A DNA stretch of 27,216 nt. Origin: an uncultured Sphingomonas sp. (GTDB lineage Bacteria > Pseudomonadota > Alphaproteobacteria > Sphingomonadales > Sphingomonadaceae). A program made the translations under genes and the position numbers. Below are positions 1-7,747 of this stretch, in pieces. Positions within the stretch are counted from its first letter, which is position 1. The number at the start of each line of letters is the position of its first letter. The notes beneath the pieces were generated by a model. That model made no database searches and was not told the origin of the DNA. It saw only the letters and a list, made by a program, of their open reading frames with translations. The stretch lies in contig CAMLSA010000038.1 of assembly GCA_946482655.1 (NCBI GenBank), positions 1 through 27,216 of the forward strand. The letters are read 5' to 3'.

Positions 1-425
<425 letters not shown>

Positions 426-427
426 TC

Positions 428-462
428 GGACGGGAGGCAAGCGCAACGCTCGCCTCCCGTCC
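428..462 (+). terminator. Long hairpin after ahcY
   Basis: An 11-bp perfect stem (GGACGGGAGGC at 428-438, GCCTCCCGTCC at 452-462) is extended, after one A/C mismatch, by AGCG/CGCT around a CAA loop. It begins three bases after the ahcY stop. No T run follows, so it is not a textbook intrinsic terminator. It could stop transcription with Rho or protect the ahcY mRNA 3' end. The dyad is seen directly; its role is inferred. Confidence 0.6.
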
Positions 463-529
463 GCCGGGGAGGCGCTTCGCCGCATTTCCCCGCTCGCACG
501 CGGAATGATCCCGCTCTAATAAGCTGCCC

Positions 530-2911
530 ATGTCGCAAATGATCCAGCTCGATCCGATCGCCGCCCTGATGCTCGCGATCATCGTCGCGCTGTGGGTCGC
601 GGCCGGGGTCGCGGCGATCATCATGGGGCTGCGGCGCGACGCCGCCGCCAAGGCGCGCGCCCGCGATGTCGAGCGGCAGGCGTCGCTGCTCCAGAGCGCG
701 CCGGCGCTACCCTTCCGGGTCGGACTCGACGGACGGATCGCCGCGGACACGCGGCTCGCCCACTGGCTTGGTCTCGAGGCGGCGCCGACGACAGTCGACG
801 AGATGGCGGGCAGCGGCGAAGGGGGCGTCTCGGTCGTCGACGCCGAGGGCCTGGCCGCCGATGTCGGCGCCGCCAACCAGGCCGGCCGGCCGTTCGAGCG
901 CGTGCTCCACCTCGCGGGCACCGATCGGGTCCTGCTCGCGCGCGGCCGGCCGGCCCCGCCGCCGCTGGGAGACGGCGTGATCATCTGGCTGTTCGATGTC
1001 AGCGAGAGCGAACGGATGATAGCCCGCCTGTCCGAAGAGGCGGCGGCGATCAGCGACGCGCTCGACAGCTGCCTCGCGCTGATCGAGGCGGCGCCCTTTC
1101 CGATGTGGCACCGCGGCCCGGACCTCAAGCTCGCGCTGGTCAACTCCTCCTATGTGGCGGCGGTCGAAGGGGCGAGCGCCGAGGACGTCGTGACCCGCGG
1201 GGTCGAGCTGATCGACGCCGCCGAGGGTCGCCCGCCCCGCGCCACCGCGCTCGCCGCGCGCGACAGCGGCCGGATCAAGACCCATGTCGTGCCGGTCACC
1301 CTGTCCGGCCAGCGCCGGACCATGCGGATCGTCGATGTGCCGATGGGCGAGCACGGCGTGGCCGGCTATGCCTTCGACATTCAGGACCTCGAACAGACCC
1401 GGGGCGAGCTCGGCCGCTTTCAGGAGGCGCAGCGTGAGCTGTTCGATCGCCTGTCGGCGGGTGTCGCCCAGTTCGCGCCCGACCGCAGCCTGATTTTCTA
1501 CAACCAGCCGTTCCTGCAATTTTTCGCGCTCGCCGCCGAATGGCTCGTCGACCGTCCCGAGTTCGACCGGGTGCTCGAGCGGATGCGCGAAACCCAGCGG
1601 CTGCCCGAAGCGCGCGATTTCCCCGGCTGGAAGGCCGACCGGCGCGCCTGGTTCAACGCGGTCGACGCGATCGAGGAGACCTGGATGCTGCCCGGCGGCC
1701 AGCATCTTCGCGTCGTCGCGCAGCCGCTGCCCAACGGCGGCCTGCTGCTCTTCTTCGAGGACCGCACCGAGCAGGTCCAGCTGTCGAGCGCCCGCGACAC
1801 GCTGCTGCGGGTGCGTACCGCCACCTTCGACAATCTGTTCGAGGCGATCGGCGTGTTCGCCGCCGATGGCCGCCTCCACATCTGGAATCAGAGCTTCCGC
1901 GACATCTGGGGCCTGTCCGACGCCGATCTCGCCCAGAATCTGCGGGTCGATGCGATGGTCGAGTTGGTCGCCGCCAAGCTCGCCGATCCGTCGCGCGCGC
2001 AGTTGCTGCGCGATCTCGTCCGCATCGCCACGGTCGACCGACAGGCGCGCACCGGCCGGATGGCGCTGGCCGACGGCCGCTATTTCGATTTCGCGGTGGT
2101 GCCGCTGCCCGACGGCAACGCGCTGTTCACGCTGCTCGACATCACCGCCTCGCGCGGGATCGAGGAAGCGCTGCGCGGCCGCGCCGACGCGCTCGAGGAA
2201 GCCGACAAGCTCAAGACCGCCTTCGTCGCCAATATGAGCTACGAGCTGCGCGTGCCGCTAACCTCGATCGCCGGCTTTGCCGAGCTGCTCGATGCCGGCT
2301 ATGCGGGCGAGCTGCCGCCTGTCGCCAACGAATATGTCAAGGCGATCCTGTCGTCGGTCGGCCGGCTGGGCTCGCTTGTCGAGGATGTGCTCGACCTGAC
2401 CCAAGGCGCCGCTGGCAATCTCCCGCTCGCCGAGGAGCATGTCGACGTCGGCGCCCTGCTCGGCGAGGCGGTCGAGGCGGCGAGCAGGACGGCGCAGGCC
2501 AAGCCGGTGTCGCTGGTCGTCGATATCGAGAGCGACCTCGGCCTGATGCGCGGCGATCCGCGCCGTCTCCGCCAGATCGCGGATCACCTGCTCAACAACG
2601 CGATCACCTATACCCCACCGCAGGGAAAGGTTACGATCCGCGTCCATGGCGACGACGATATGATCATCTGGACGGTGTCCGACACCGGCCAGGGGATGGA
2701 CGCGTCGCAGCGCGCCAAGGTGTTCGACAGCTATCCGCGCATCGACGCGAACAATGACGAAGGCAAGCAGCTGATCGGCATCGGCCTGCCGCTGACCCGT
2801 CAGCTCGTCGAGGCCCATGGCGGCTCGATCACCCTCGAAAGCGAGCCCGGGCGTGGCACCACCGTCACAATCCATCTGCCGCGCCGCCGCGACGAGCATG
2901 CCGATGGCTGA
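530..2911 (+). CDS. divL: DivL-like PAS-domain pseudo-histidine kinase (Tyr in place of phospho-His)
   Basis: This is a 793-residue membrane-anchored sensor kinase homologue. One hydrophobic helix (residues about 9-33) is followed by a long PAS-rich region (about 50-540), a HisKA dimerisation helix (about 560-625) and a HATPase domain (about 665-785). The HATPase keeps its N box (HLLNNAITYTPPQGK), G1 (DTGQGM) and G2 (GIGLPL). The H box reads FVANMSYELRVPL, so the phospho-accepting histidine is tyrosine 571. In Caulobacter DivL (769 aa, Tyr550) the same swap marks a kinase that no longer acts as an ordinary His kinase but controls CckA and thus CtrA in the cell cycle; length, layout and Tyr position fit an orthologue. 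No clear Shine-Dalgarno precedes ATG 530. TAATAA lies 7 bases before it, so a leaderless mRNA is possible, but the -35 is weak. ATG 539 is an alternative start. The gene overlaps tsaE. The symbol rests on motif and architecture. Confidence 0.85.
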   Translation: MSQMIQLDPIAALMLAIIVALWVAAGVAAIIMGLRRDAAAKARARDVERQASLLQSAPALPFRVGLDGRIAADTRLAHWLGLEAAPTTVDEMAGSGEGGVSVVDAEGLAADVGAANQAGRPFERVLHLAGTDRVLLARGRPAPPPLGDGVIIWLFDVSESERMIARLSEEAAAISDALDSCLALIEAAPFPMWHRGPDLKLALVNSSYVAAVEGASAEDVVTRGVELIDAAEGRPPRATALAARDSGRIKTHVVPVTLSGQRRTMRIVDVPMGEHGVAGYAFDIQDLEQTRGELGRFQEAQRELFDRLSAGVAQFAPDRSLIFYNQPFLQFFALAAEWLVDRPEFDRVLERMRETQRLPEARDFPGWKADRRAWFNAVDAIEETWMLPGGQHLRVVAQPLPNGGLLLFFEDRTEQVQLSSARDTLLRVRTATFDNLFEAIGVFAADGRLHIWNQSFRDIWGLSDADLAQNLRVDAMVELVAAKLADPSRAQLLRDLVRIATVDRQARTGRMALADGRYFDFAVVPLPDGNALFTLLDITASRGIEEALRGRADALEEADKLKTAFVANMSYELRVPLTSIAGFAELLDAGYAGELPPVANEYVKAILSSVGRLGSLVEDVLDLTQGAAGNLPLAEEHVDVGALLGEAVEAASRTAQAKPVSLVVDIESDLGLMRGDPRRLRQIADHLLNNAITYTPPQGKVTIRVHGDDDMIIWTVSDTGQGMDASQRAKVFDSYPRIDANNDEGKQLIGIGLPLTRQLVEAHGGSITLESEPGRGTTVTIHLPRRRDEHADG

Positions 2912-3377
2912 TCAGGCCGGGCTGCGGCTGGAAGGCGAGCGGGCCACCGCCGCGGCGGGCGCCGTCCTCGCCGGGATAATGCGCGTGGGCGATGTCGTCG
3001 CGCTCTCGGGCGATCTCGGCGCGGGCAAGACGAGCTTCGCGCGCGGGCTGCTCCACGCGCTGGGCTTCGCGGGCGAGGTGCCTTCCCCTACCTTCCCGAT
3101 CGTGATTCCCTATGCCCCGCCCGAGCTCGCTTTGCCGCTCTGGCATATCGATCTTTACCGGATTGACGATGCGCAAGAGCTTGACGAGCTCGGTCTCGAC
3201 GAGGCGCGGTCGGAGGCCGCCCTCCTCATAGAATGGCCCGAACGGATGGGCGGGCTGCTGTGGTCCGATGCGCTGCGCCTCCACATCGAGCGCGGCACGG
3301 ATGCCGGGGGGGGCGACGCGCGCCGCTTGACTTGGGACGTGCCGGCGGCATGGGAGGGCCGATGGCCTCCACGATGA
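2904..3377 (+). CDS. tsaE: tRNA t6A biosynthesis ATPase TsaE
   Basis: TsaE is the small P-loop ATPase that works with TsaB, TsaC and TsaD to make N6-threonylcarbamoyladenosine at position 37 of ANN-decoding tRNAs. The 157-residue product has the Walker A motif GDLGAGKTS at residues 36-44. It also has the family signatures SPTFPIV, a DLYRIDD segment and LIEWPER, all in the expected order for a protein usually near 150 residues. The start is either ATG 2904 or ATG 2898. Either overlaps the 3' end of divL (by 8 or 14 bases), which suggests translational coupling. The C-terminus is in turn overlapped by amgK. A reading frame open further upstream inside divL has no family resemblance and is not part of the protein. 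Confidence 0.93.
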   Translation: MADQAGLRLEGERATAAAGAVLAGIMRVGDVVALSGDLGAGKTSFARGLLHALGFAGEVPSPTFPIVIPYAPPELALPLWHIDLYRIDDAQELDELGLDEARSEAALLIEWPERMGGLLWSDALRLHIERGTDAGGGDARRLTWDVPAAWEGRWPPR

Positions 3378-4333
3378 TTCCTCCGCCGCATGCTCCCGCC
3401 TTTCTCGACGATGCCGGTTGGGCCGGCGCCCGGATCCTGCCGCTCGCCGGCGACGCCAGCTTCCGCCGCTATTTCCGTGTCCAGCGCGCCGGCGAAAGCG
3501 CGGTGCTGATGGACGCGCCGCCGGAGCATGAGGACAGCCGCCCCTTCCTCGCGGTCGCCCGCCACCTCGACAGGATCGGTTTCCGTGCTCCGCGCATCAT
3601 CGCCGAGGATCTCGATCGGGGACTGATCCTGCTCGAGGATTTCGGCGACGCGCGGATGAAGGAGGTGATCGACGCCGATCCCGCGGCCGAACATCGTCTC
3701 TACATCAAGGCGATCGACCTTCTGGCCGATCTCCACGCGGCGCCCTGCGGCGCGCTACCGCCTTATGACATGGCGGTCTATCAGCGCGAGGCGGGGCTGT
3801 TTCCCGAGTGGTATATGCCAGCGGTCGGGCTCGACGCCGACGGCGACAGCTATCGCGCGGCCTGGGACGAAGCGCTGGCGCCGATCGCGCGGGACCAGTC
3901 GATCACCGTGCTGCGCGACTATCATGCCGAGAACATCATGCTGCTCGGCGACGGCAGCCTCGGCCTGCTTGACTTCCAGGACGCGCTCGCCGGCCATCCG
4001 ACCTATGACCTCGTCTCGCTGCTCCAGGACGCGCGCCGCGACGTGCCCCCGGCGATCGAGGCGGAGATGATCGGGCGCTATGCCGCGAAGCGCCCGTTCG
4101 ACGCGGCCGCCTATGCGCTGCTCGGCGCCCAGCGCAACGCCAAGATCCTCGGCATCTTCACGCGGCTGTGGAAGCGCGACGGCAAACCCCGCTACCTCGC
4201 CTTCCAGCCGCGCGTCTGGGGCTATCTCGAACGCGATCTGACGCATCCCGCGCTGGCTCCGGTCAGGGCGTGGTTCGACGCGCAGGTGCCGGCCGGCGCG
4301 CGCGCGGCCCACTGGATCGGGTTCGAACCATGA
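3362..4333 (+). CDS. amgK: Anomeric MurNAc/GlcNAc kinase (AmgK)
   Basis: This is an aminoglycoside-phosphotransferase-fold sugar kinase. The AmgK family phosphorylates the anomeric hydroxyl of MurNAc (and GlcNAc) in the cytosol, the first step of a salvage route that returns peptidoglycan sugars to UDP-MurNAc without de novo synthesis. The 323-residue product has the fold's catalytic loop LRDYHAENIMLL (Asp186) and the metal-binding LLDFQDALAG (Asp204). The N-terminus GDASFRRYFRV is typical of this family. ATG 3362 is chosen because GGGAGG lies just upstream; ATG 3350 and ATG 3374 (the latter forming ATGA with the tsaE stop) are alternatives. It is immediately followed, with an ATGA overlap, by murU, the next enzyme of the route, which strongly supports the assignment. 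Confidence 0.9.
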   Translation: MASTMIPPPHAPAFLDDAGWAGARILPLAGDASFRRYFRVQRAGESAVLMDAPPEHEDSRPFLAVARHLDRIGFRAPRIIAEDLDRGLILLEDFGDARMKEVIDADPAAEHRLYIKAIDLLADLHAAPCGALPPYDMAVYQREAGLFPEWYMPAVGLDADGDSYRAAWDEALAPIARDQSITVLRDYHAENIMLLGDGSLGLLDFQDALAGHPTYDLVSLLQDARRDVPPAIEAEMIGRYAAKRPFDAAAYALLGAQRNAKILGIFTRLWKRDGKPRYLAFQPRVWGYLERDLTHPALAPVRAWFDAQVPAGARAAHWIGFEP

Positions 4334-5088
4334 GACTCGCCAAACCCCTGTCGCTGCGGCCCAACCCGGTCCAGCTGCCGATCGGCACCGCGATAGTGCT
4401 CGCCGCCGGCCTCGGCAAGCGGATGCGGCCCTTGACCGCGACCCGGCCCAAGCCACTGGTCGAAGTGGCGGGCAAGCCGCTGCTCGATCACGTCCTCGAT
4501 CGGCTGCGCGCGTCGGGGATCGGCCGGGTGGTGGTCAACGTCCATTATCTCGCCGACGCGCTCGAGGCGCATCTCAAGCGTAAGGCCGCCGACCTCGACA
4601 TCCATGTCTCGGACGAGCGCGACCTGCTGCTCGAGACCGGTGGCGGCGTGGCCAAGGCGCTGCCGTTGATTCCCGACGATCCTTTCCTGATCGTCAACAG
4701 CGACAATCTCTGGGTCGATGGGCCGGTCGACGCGATTCACCTGCTCGCCGACCGCTGGGACGACGAGCAGATGGACGCCCTGCTGCTGCTGGTCCCGCTC
4801 GCGCGCGCCAATTGCCACGGCGGCGCCGGCGACTTCCACATGGATCCGATCGGGCGGATCACCCGCCGGCGCCAGGGCAAGGTCGCCCCCTTCGTCTATA
4901 CCGGCGTGCAGATCGTCTCGAAGCGCCTGTTCGCCGATGTCCCCGGCGGACCGTTCGGCTTCATGCTGCTGTGGGAACGCGCCATCGCCGCCGGCCGCGC
5001 CTTCGGCCTCGTCCACCAGGGCATGTGGTTCGACGTCGGCACCCCCCCGGCGATCGGCAAGACCGAGACGATCCTCGGACTGGCCTGA
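4330..5088 (+). CDS. murU: N-acetylmuramate-1-phosphate uridylyltransferase (MurU)
   Basis: This nucleotidyltransferase is predicted to convert MurNAc-1-phosphate and UTP into UDP-MurNAc, completing the AmgK/MurU recycling path. In pseudomonads that path bypasses MurA and so lowers fosfomycin sensitivity. The 252-residue protein has the sugar-phosphate nucleotidyltransferase signature AAGLGKRMRPLT (residues 25-36), PKPLVEVAGKPL, the metal-site segment VNSDNLW and a closing GMWFDVGTP block. ATG 4330 overlaps the amgK stop as ATGA. The N-terminus is about 15 residues longer than typical MurU, but no better start is visible. Glucose-1-phosphate or mannose-1-phosphate transferases share the fold; pairing with amgK makes MurU the best call. 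It is the last gene of the divL-tsaE-amgK-murU set. Confidence 0.88.
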   Translation: MRLAKPLSLRPNPVQLPIGTAIVLAAGLGKRMRPLTATRPKPLVEVAGKPLLDHVLDRLRASGIGRVVVNVHYLADALEAHLKRKAADLDIHVSDERDLLLETGGGVAKALPLIPDDPFLIVNSDNLWVDGPVDAIHLLADRWDDEQMDALLLLVPLARANCHGGAGDFHMDPIGRITRRRQGKVAPFVYTGVQIVSKRLFADVPGGPFGFMLLWERAIAAGRAFGLVHQGMWFDVGTPPAIGKTETILGLA

Positions 5089-5091
5089 GCA

Positions 5092-5196
5092 GCTCGCCCT
5101 AATTCGGGGACACTAATTCGGGGACACTATACTAAATAGGGCGCCTCTGCGTCCCATCCGGATCGACTTTGAAAGTGTCCCCGAACGAGGGCGAGC
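5092..5196. repeat. Palindromic REP/MITE-like element with an internal 14-bp tandem repeat
   Basis: Two 23-base arms (5092-5114 and 5174-5196) are inverted copies with only two mismatches. The left arm's inner part, AATTCGGGGACACT, occurs twice in tandem (5101-5114 and 5115-5128) and is followed by ATACTAAATAG. The right arm carries AGTGTCCCCGAA. The element fills the gap between two convergent stop codons almost exactly: murU stops 3 bases before it and the TPR gene stops 1 base after it. GGGGACACTATACT-type palindromes resemble those linked to REP-associated tyrosine transposases (from memory, unchecked). A transcript would fold into a long hairpin that could end transcription from both sides. 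Confidence 0.7.
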
Positions 5197-5197
5197 C

Positions 5198-5944
5198 TCA
5201 AGGCTGCGGCGCGGTTCCACCCTCCAACGCCAGCGCCGCCGCCCGGCCCGCGTCGCTTCGCGGCGCCGTCTGGGCGGCCCGCGTCCACGCCGCCTTCGCA
5301 TCCTCCATATTCCCCGAGGCGGCGGCGATGTTGCCTGCTTCATAGGCGATCGAGGGATCGTCGGGCGACAGCTTCGCCGCCTCACGAATCGCGCTGAACG
5401 CGAGCGGCATATCCTTCATCTTGCGGGCGAGATTGGCGCGCAGCAGCCAGCCGAGCGGATCGCGCGGCACCAGCCTGGTAGCCTGCTCGAGGTCTGCCTT
5501 CGCGCCGGCCAGGTCATTGGCGAGCACGCCGGCCCGCGCGCGATCGAGATAGACTTCGCCCTTCATCTCGTCGGAAAGCCCCTGCAGCGCGAGCGCCCTG
5601 TCGAAAGCGGCGCGCGCGCGGACCGCCTCGTCGCCGGCCAGCGCCGAATTGCCCGCCTGCATCCACAGCACCACCGCCATCGGATCGCGGGCGATCTGGG
5701 CGTCCTTGGCGGCCGCCTCGAAGGTCGCCGCCGCCGCGGACCATTGCTCGAGCCCCGACTGGGCGATGCCCAGACACTGCCGCGCGGCCAGGCCGCCACC
5801 GGAAGCCGCCCAGCTTCGCGCCTCGTCCGCGGCCTTGGCGGGGTTGGCCTTGGCGAGCGCCGCGCATCCGGCGCCGCGTGCCGCATGATCGGCCTGGCCC
5901 GGCACGGTTGCGGCGGCGGCGGCGAGCGTCAGCAGGATCAGCAT
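5198..5944 (-). CDS. Exported tetratricopeptide-repeat protein
   Basis: The 248-residue product has an N-terminal hydrophobic stretch (MLILLTLAAAAATVPGQA) that looks like a signal peptide, so it probably acts in the periplasm. The remainder is alanine-rich and helical with several TPR-like units: residues about 60-90 (GLEQWSAAAATFEAA), 100-125 (AGDEAVRARAAFDRALAL), 135-165 (NDLAGAKADLEQATRLVP) and 170-235. TPR domains hold protein partners together; nothing here shows which. Its ATG overlaps the stop of the upstream hydrolase gene as TGATG, so the two are likely translated together as the end of a four-gene set starting at the DUF898 gene. The specific function is unknown. Confidence 0.85.
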   Translation of the reverse strand: MLILLTLAAAAATVPGQADHAARGAGCAALAKANPAKAADEARSWAASGGGLAARQCLGIAQSGLEQWSAAAATFEAAAKDAQIARDPMAVVLWMQAGNSALAGDEAVRARAAFDRALALQGLSDEMKGEVYLDRARAGVLANDLAGAKADLEQATRLVPRDPLGWLLRANLARKMKDMPLAFSAIREAAKLSPDDPSIAYEAGNIAAASGNMEDAKAAWTRAAQTAPRSDAGRAAALALEGGTAPQP

Positions 5945-6678
5945 CAGGGCTCCATCAGTTGCGCGACGGTCGCCAGCAGCAGCGCGATGTCGCCAGGGCG
6001 CGACAGCCGGTGATCGCCGTCCTTGACGAGGATCGTCTGCACATCGGCTGAACGGACCGCCCGGCTCAGGCGCAGCGCCACCGAGGTCGGCACCGTCTCG
6101 TCCCGCTGGCCATGGAGCAGCCGCACCGGGCCGTCATATTCGATCTCCTTGTCGAGCAGCAGATTGGCCTGCCCCGACTCCCAGAAGGCGAGCGTCGTCA
6201 CATAGGGCTCTTCCGAATATTCGCTGGGCCGTTCGATCCTCGCCTCCTCCCGGAGCCGCGCGATGCCATCCTCGGAGAAGCCCCAGTCGGTGAAATCGGG
6301 CGCGGCGGCGATGCCGACGATCGCCTGGACCCGTCCGGGCAGTGCCAACGCGACGAGCAGCGCGAGCCAGCCGCCCATCGACGAGCCGACCAGGATCAGC
6401 GGCCCGCTCGGCGCGAACGCTCCGATCATGTCGATCGCGTCGTCACGCCAGCAATTTAGGTTGTGATCGACGAACCGCCCCTCGCTCGCGCCGCAGCCCG
6501 AATAGTCGAGCCGGATCATCGCCCGCCCCCCGCGCCCCGCCCAGGCATCGAGCGCGGTCGCCTTCTCACCCTCCATGTCGGACATATAGCCTGGCAGGAA
6601 GACGATCGTCGGCGCGCGTCCGGGGCGGAAACGATAGGCGAGCGCGGGCTTGTCCTGGCGGGTGAGATAGGCGGTCAT
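5944..6678 (-). CDS. Alpha/beta-hydrolase fold protein, ABHD10-like esterase/thioesterase
   Basis: This is a 244-residue serine hydrolase. The nucleophile elbow is GSSMGG with Ser100, the acid is probably Asp193 in HGQRDETVP, and the catalytic His is His223 in KDGDHRLS; order and spacing fit the alpha/beta-hydrolase fold. The start of the fold, IVFLPGYMSDMEGEKA, and RLDYSGCGASEG recall the group that includes the mitochondrial thioesterase ABHD10. The true substrate cannot be read from the sequence. There is no signal peptide or membrane helix, so it is probably cytosolic. It lies 25 bases after the M48 protease gene and shares a TGATG overlap with the TPR gene that follows. Confidence 0.88.
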   Translation of the reverse strand: MTAYLTRQDKPALAYRFRPGRAPTIVFLPGYMSDMEGEKATALDAWAGRGGRAMIRLDYSGCGASEGRFVDHNLNCWRDDAIDMIGAFAPSGPLILVGSSMGGWLALLVALALPGRVQAIVGIAAAPDFTDWGFSEDGIARLREEARIERPSEYSEEPYVTTLAFWESGQANLLLDKEIEYDGPVRLLHGQRDETVPTSVALRLSRAVRSADVQTILVKDGDHRLSRPGDIALLLATVAQLMEP

Positions 6679-6703
6679 GGGCGGGGCTTTACCCTGTCAC
6701 GGG

Positions 6704-7747
6704 TCACAAGCGGAAGGGAAACTCGCGCTTCGGTTTCGGCCCGCCGCACATCGCGCGCACATCGGCCCATTGCTCGGGCCGGAGCGAAAGGACCGGCTTC
6801 GCGACCCTGCCCGCTGCGGTGGCGAAGCGTTTCTGCCGTTCCACCGAAGGCGGATGGCTCGCGACATAGGCGAAGATGCCGGGCATGCCCGCCTCCGCCT
6901 TGCCCAGCCGCGCGAACAACCGGCCGGTGGCGGCCGGGCTGATTCCTGCCTTCAGCAGGCGCGCGACCGAATAGTCGTCGGCCTGGCTCTCCGCCGCGCG
7001 GCTGTAGCGCGACTCGATGAGCGCCTGGCCATATTCGGCACCGGTCCCGCCCGATCCGATCAGCAGTCCGATGCCGAAGCGCCGCAGCAGCGCCACCATG
7101 ACATGGCGATGCTCGACATGGCCAATCTCGTGCGCGAGCACGCCGGCGACCTCGTCGGGCGACTTGGCCTCGTCGATCAGGCCGCGGAAGATCAAGATCC
7201 GCCCGCCGGGCAGCGCGACGGCGTTGACCGCCGGGACGTCGACCATTTCCACGCGCATCGGCCGCCCCGAGGGCGAGAGCCGGCGGGCGAGATCGTCGAG
7301 CGCCTTTTGGCCGGCGGGGGCGCGGCACGCATATTCGCCGAAATCGCCGCTGATCAGGTTGCCGAGCCGCTGCTCCCAGCTATAGGGGATCGCCCGGGCG
7401 ACGAGATCCAGCCCCCGGATCGCGCCGGCGATCGCGAGCGCCGACAGGCACAAGGCGAGCGCCGCGAAGCTCCACAGCCCGATGCGGTCGATCGGTCCGC
7501 CATAATGAGCGCGCGCGGGGAGCTGCCACAGCAAGGGCGGTGATGGCTCCTCGGCGAATCCGAGCCGCCAACCGCGCAGATCCTTGCGCGCGAACACCAT
7601 CGGCCCGCCTTCGAGCCGGCGCAATTGCGACAGCGGCACCGGCTGCTGCCCCGAAATGATCAGCCGGTCACCTTCGAGCTCGACCAGAACGTCGTGCCGG
7701 ACGGCGCTGACGCCGTCATGGAGCCAGGCCGGCGCCGCTTCGCTCAA
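6704..7747 (-). CDS. M48-family zinc metalloprotease, membrane-anchored
   Basis: The 347-residue product has an N-terminal domain of about 85 residues, a transmembrane helix (about 92-115, LWSFAALALCLSALAIAGAI) and an M48 peptidase domain. The zinc motif is HEIGH at 206-210, followed by the third ligand Glu253 in AAESQADDY. An upstream VPAVNAVALPGGRI segment is typical of M48 proteases such as BepA, LoiP and Oma1. These enzymes clear damaged envelope proteins; the target here is unknown. The likely start is TTG at 7747-7745, forming a TTGA overlap with the stop of the DUF898 gene. The next in-frame ATG would remove about 49 residues. DUF898 and M48 genes are often neighbours in proteobacteria, so they may act together in the membrane. 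Confidence 0.9.
   Translation of the reverse strand: MSEAAPAWLHDGVSAVRHDVLVELEGDRLIISGQQPVPLSQLRRLEGGPMVFARKDLRGWRLGFAEEPSPPLLWQLPARAHYGGPIDRIGLWSFAALALCLSALAIAGAIRGLDLVARAIPYSWEQRLGNLISGDFGEYACRAPAGQKALDDLARRLSPSGRPMRVEMVDVPAVNAVALPGGRILIFRGLIDEAKSPDEVAGVLAHEIGHVEHRHVMVALLRRFGIGLLIGSGGTGAEYGQALIESRYSRAAESQADDYSVARLLKAGISPAATGRLFARLGKAEAGMPGIFAYVASHPPSVERQKRFATAAGRVAKPVLSLRPEQWADVRAMCGGPKPKREFPFRL

Noticed and set aside
530..2911. Treating the kinase as a decayed gene because its phospho-His is missing.
   Set aside because: The frame is intact, all ATP-binding boxes are kept, and the Tyr substitution at this position is the recognised DivL feature.
4168..4329. Extension of MurU upstream into amgK.
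   Set aside because: The family N-terminal motif is already reached shortly after ATG 4330, which has the typical ATGA overlap; the upstream residues are an out-of-frame read of amgK.
5101..5128. The two AATTCGGGGACACT copies as the start of a CRISPR array or attachment site.
   Set aside because: There are only two adjacent copies with no spacers, no integrase nearby and an inverted third copy, which fits a REP-like palindrome instead.
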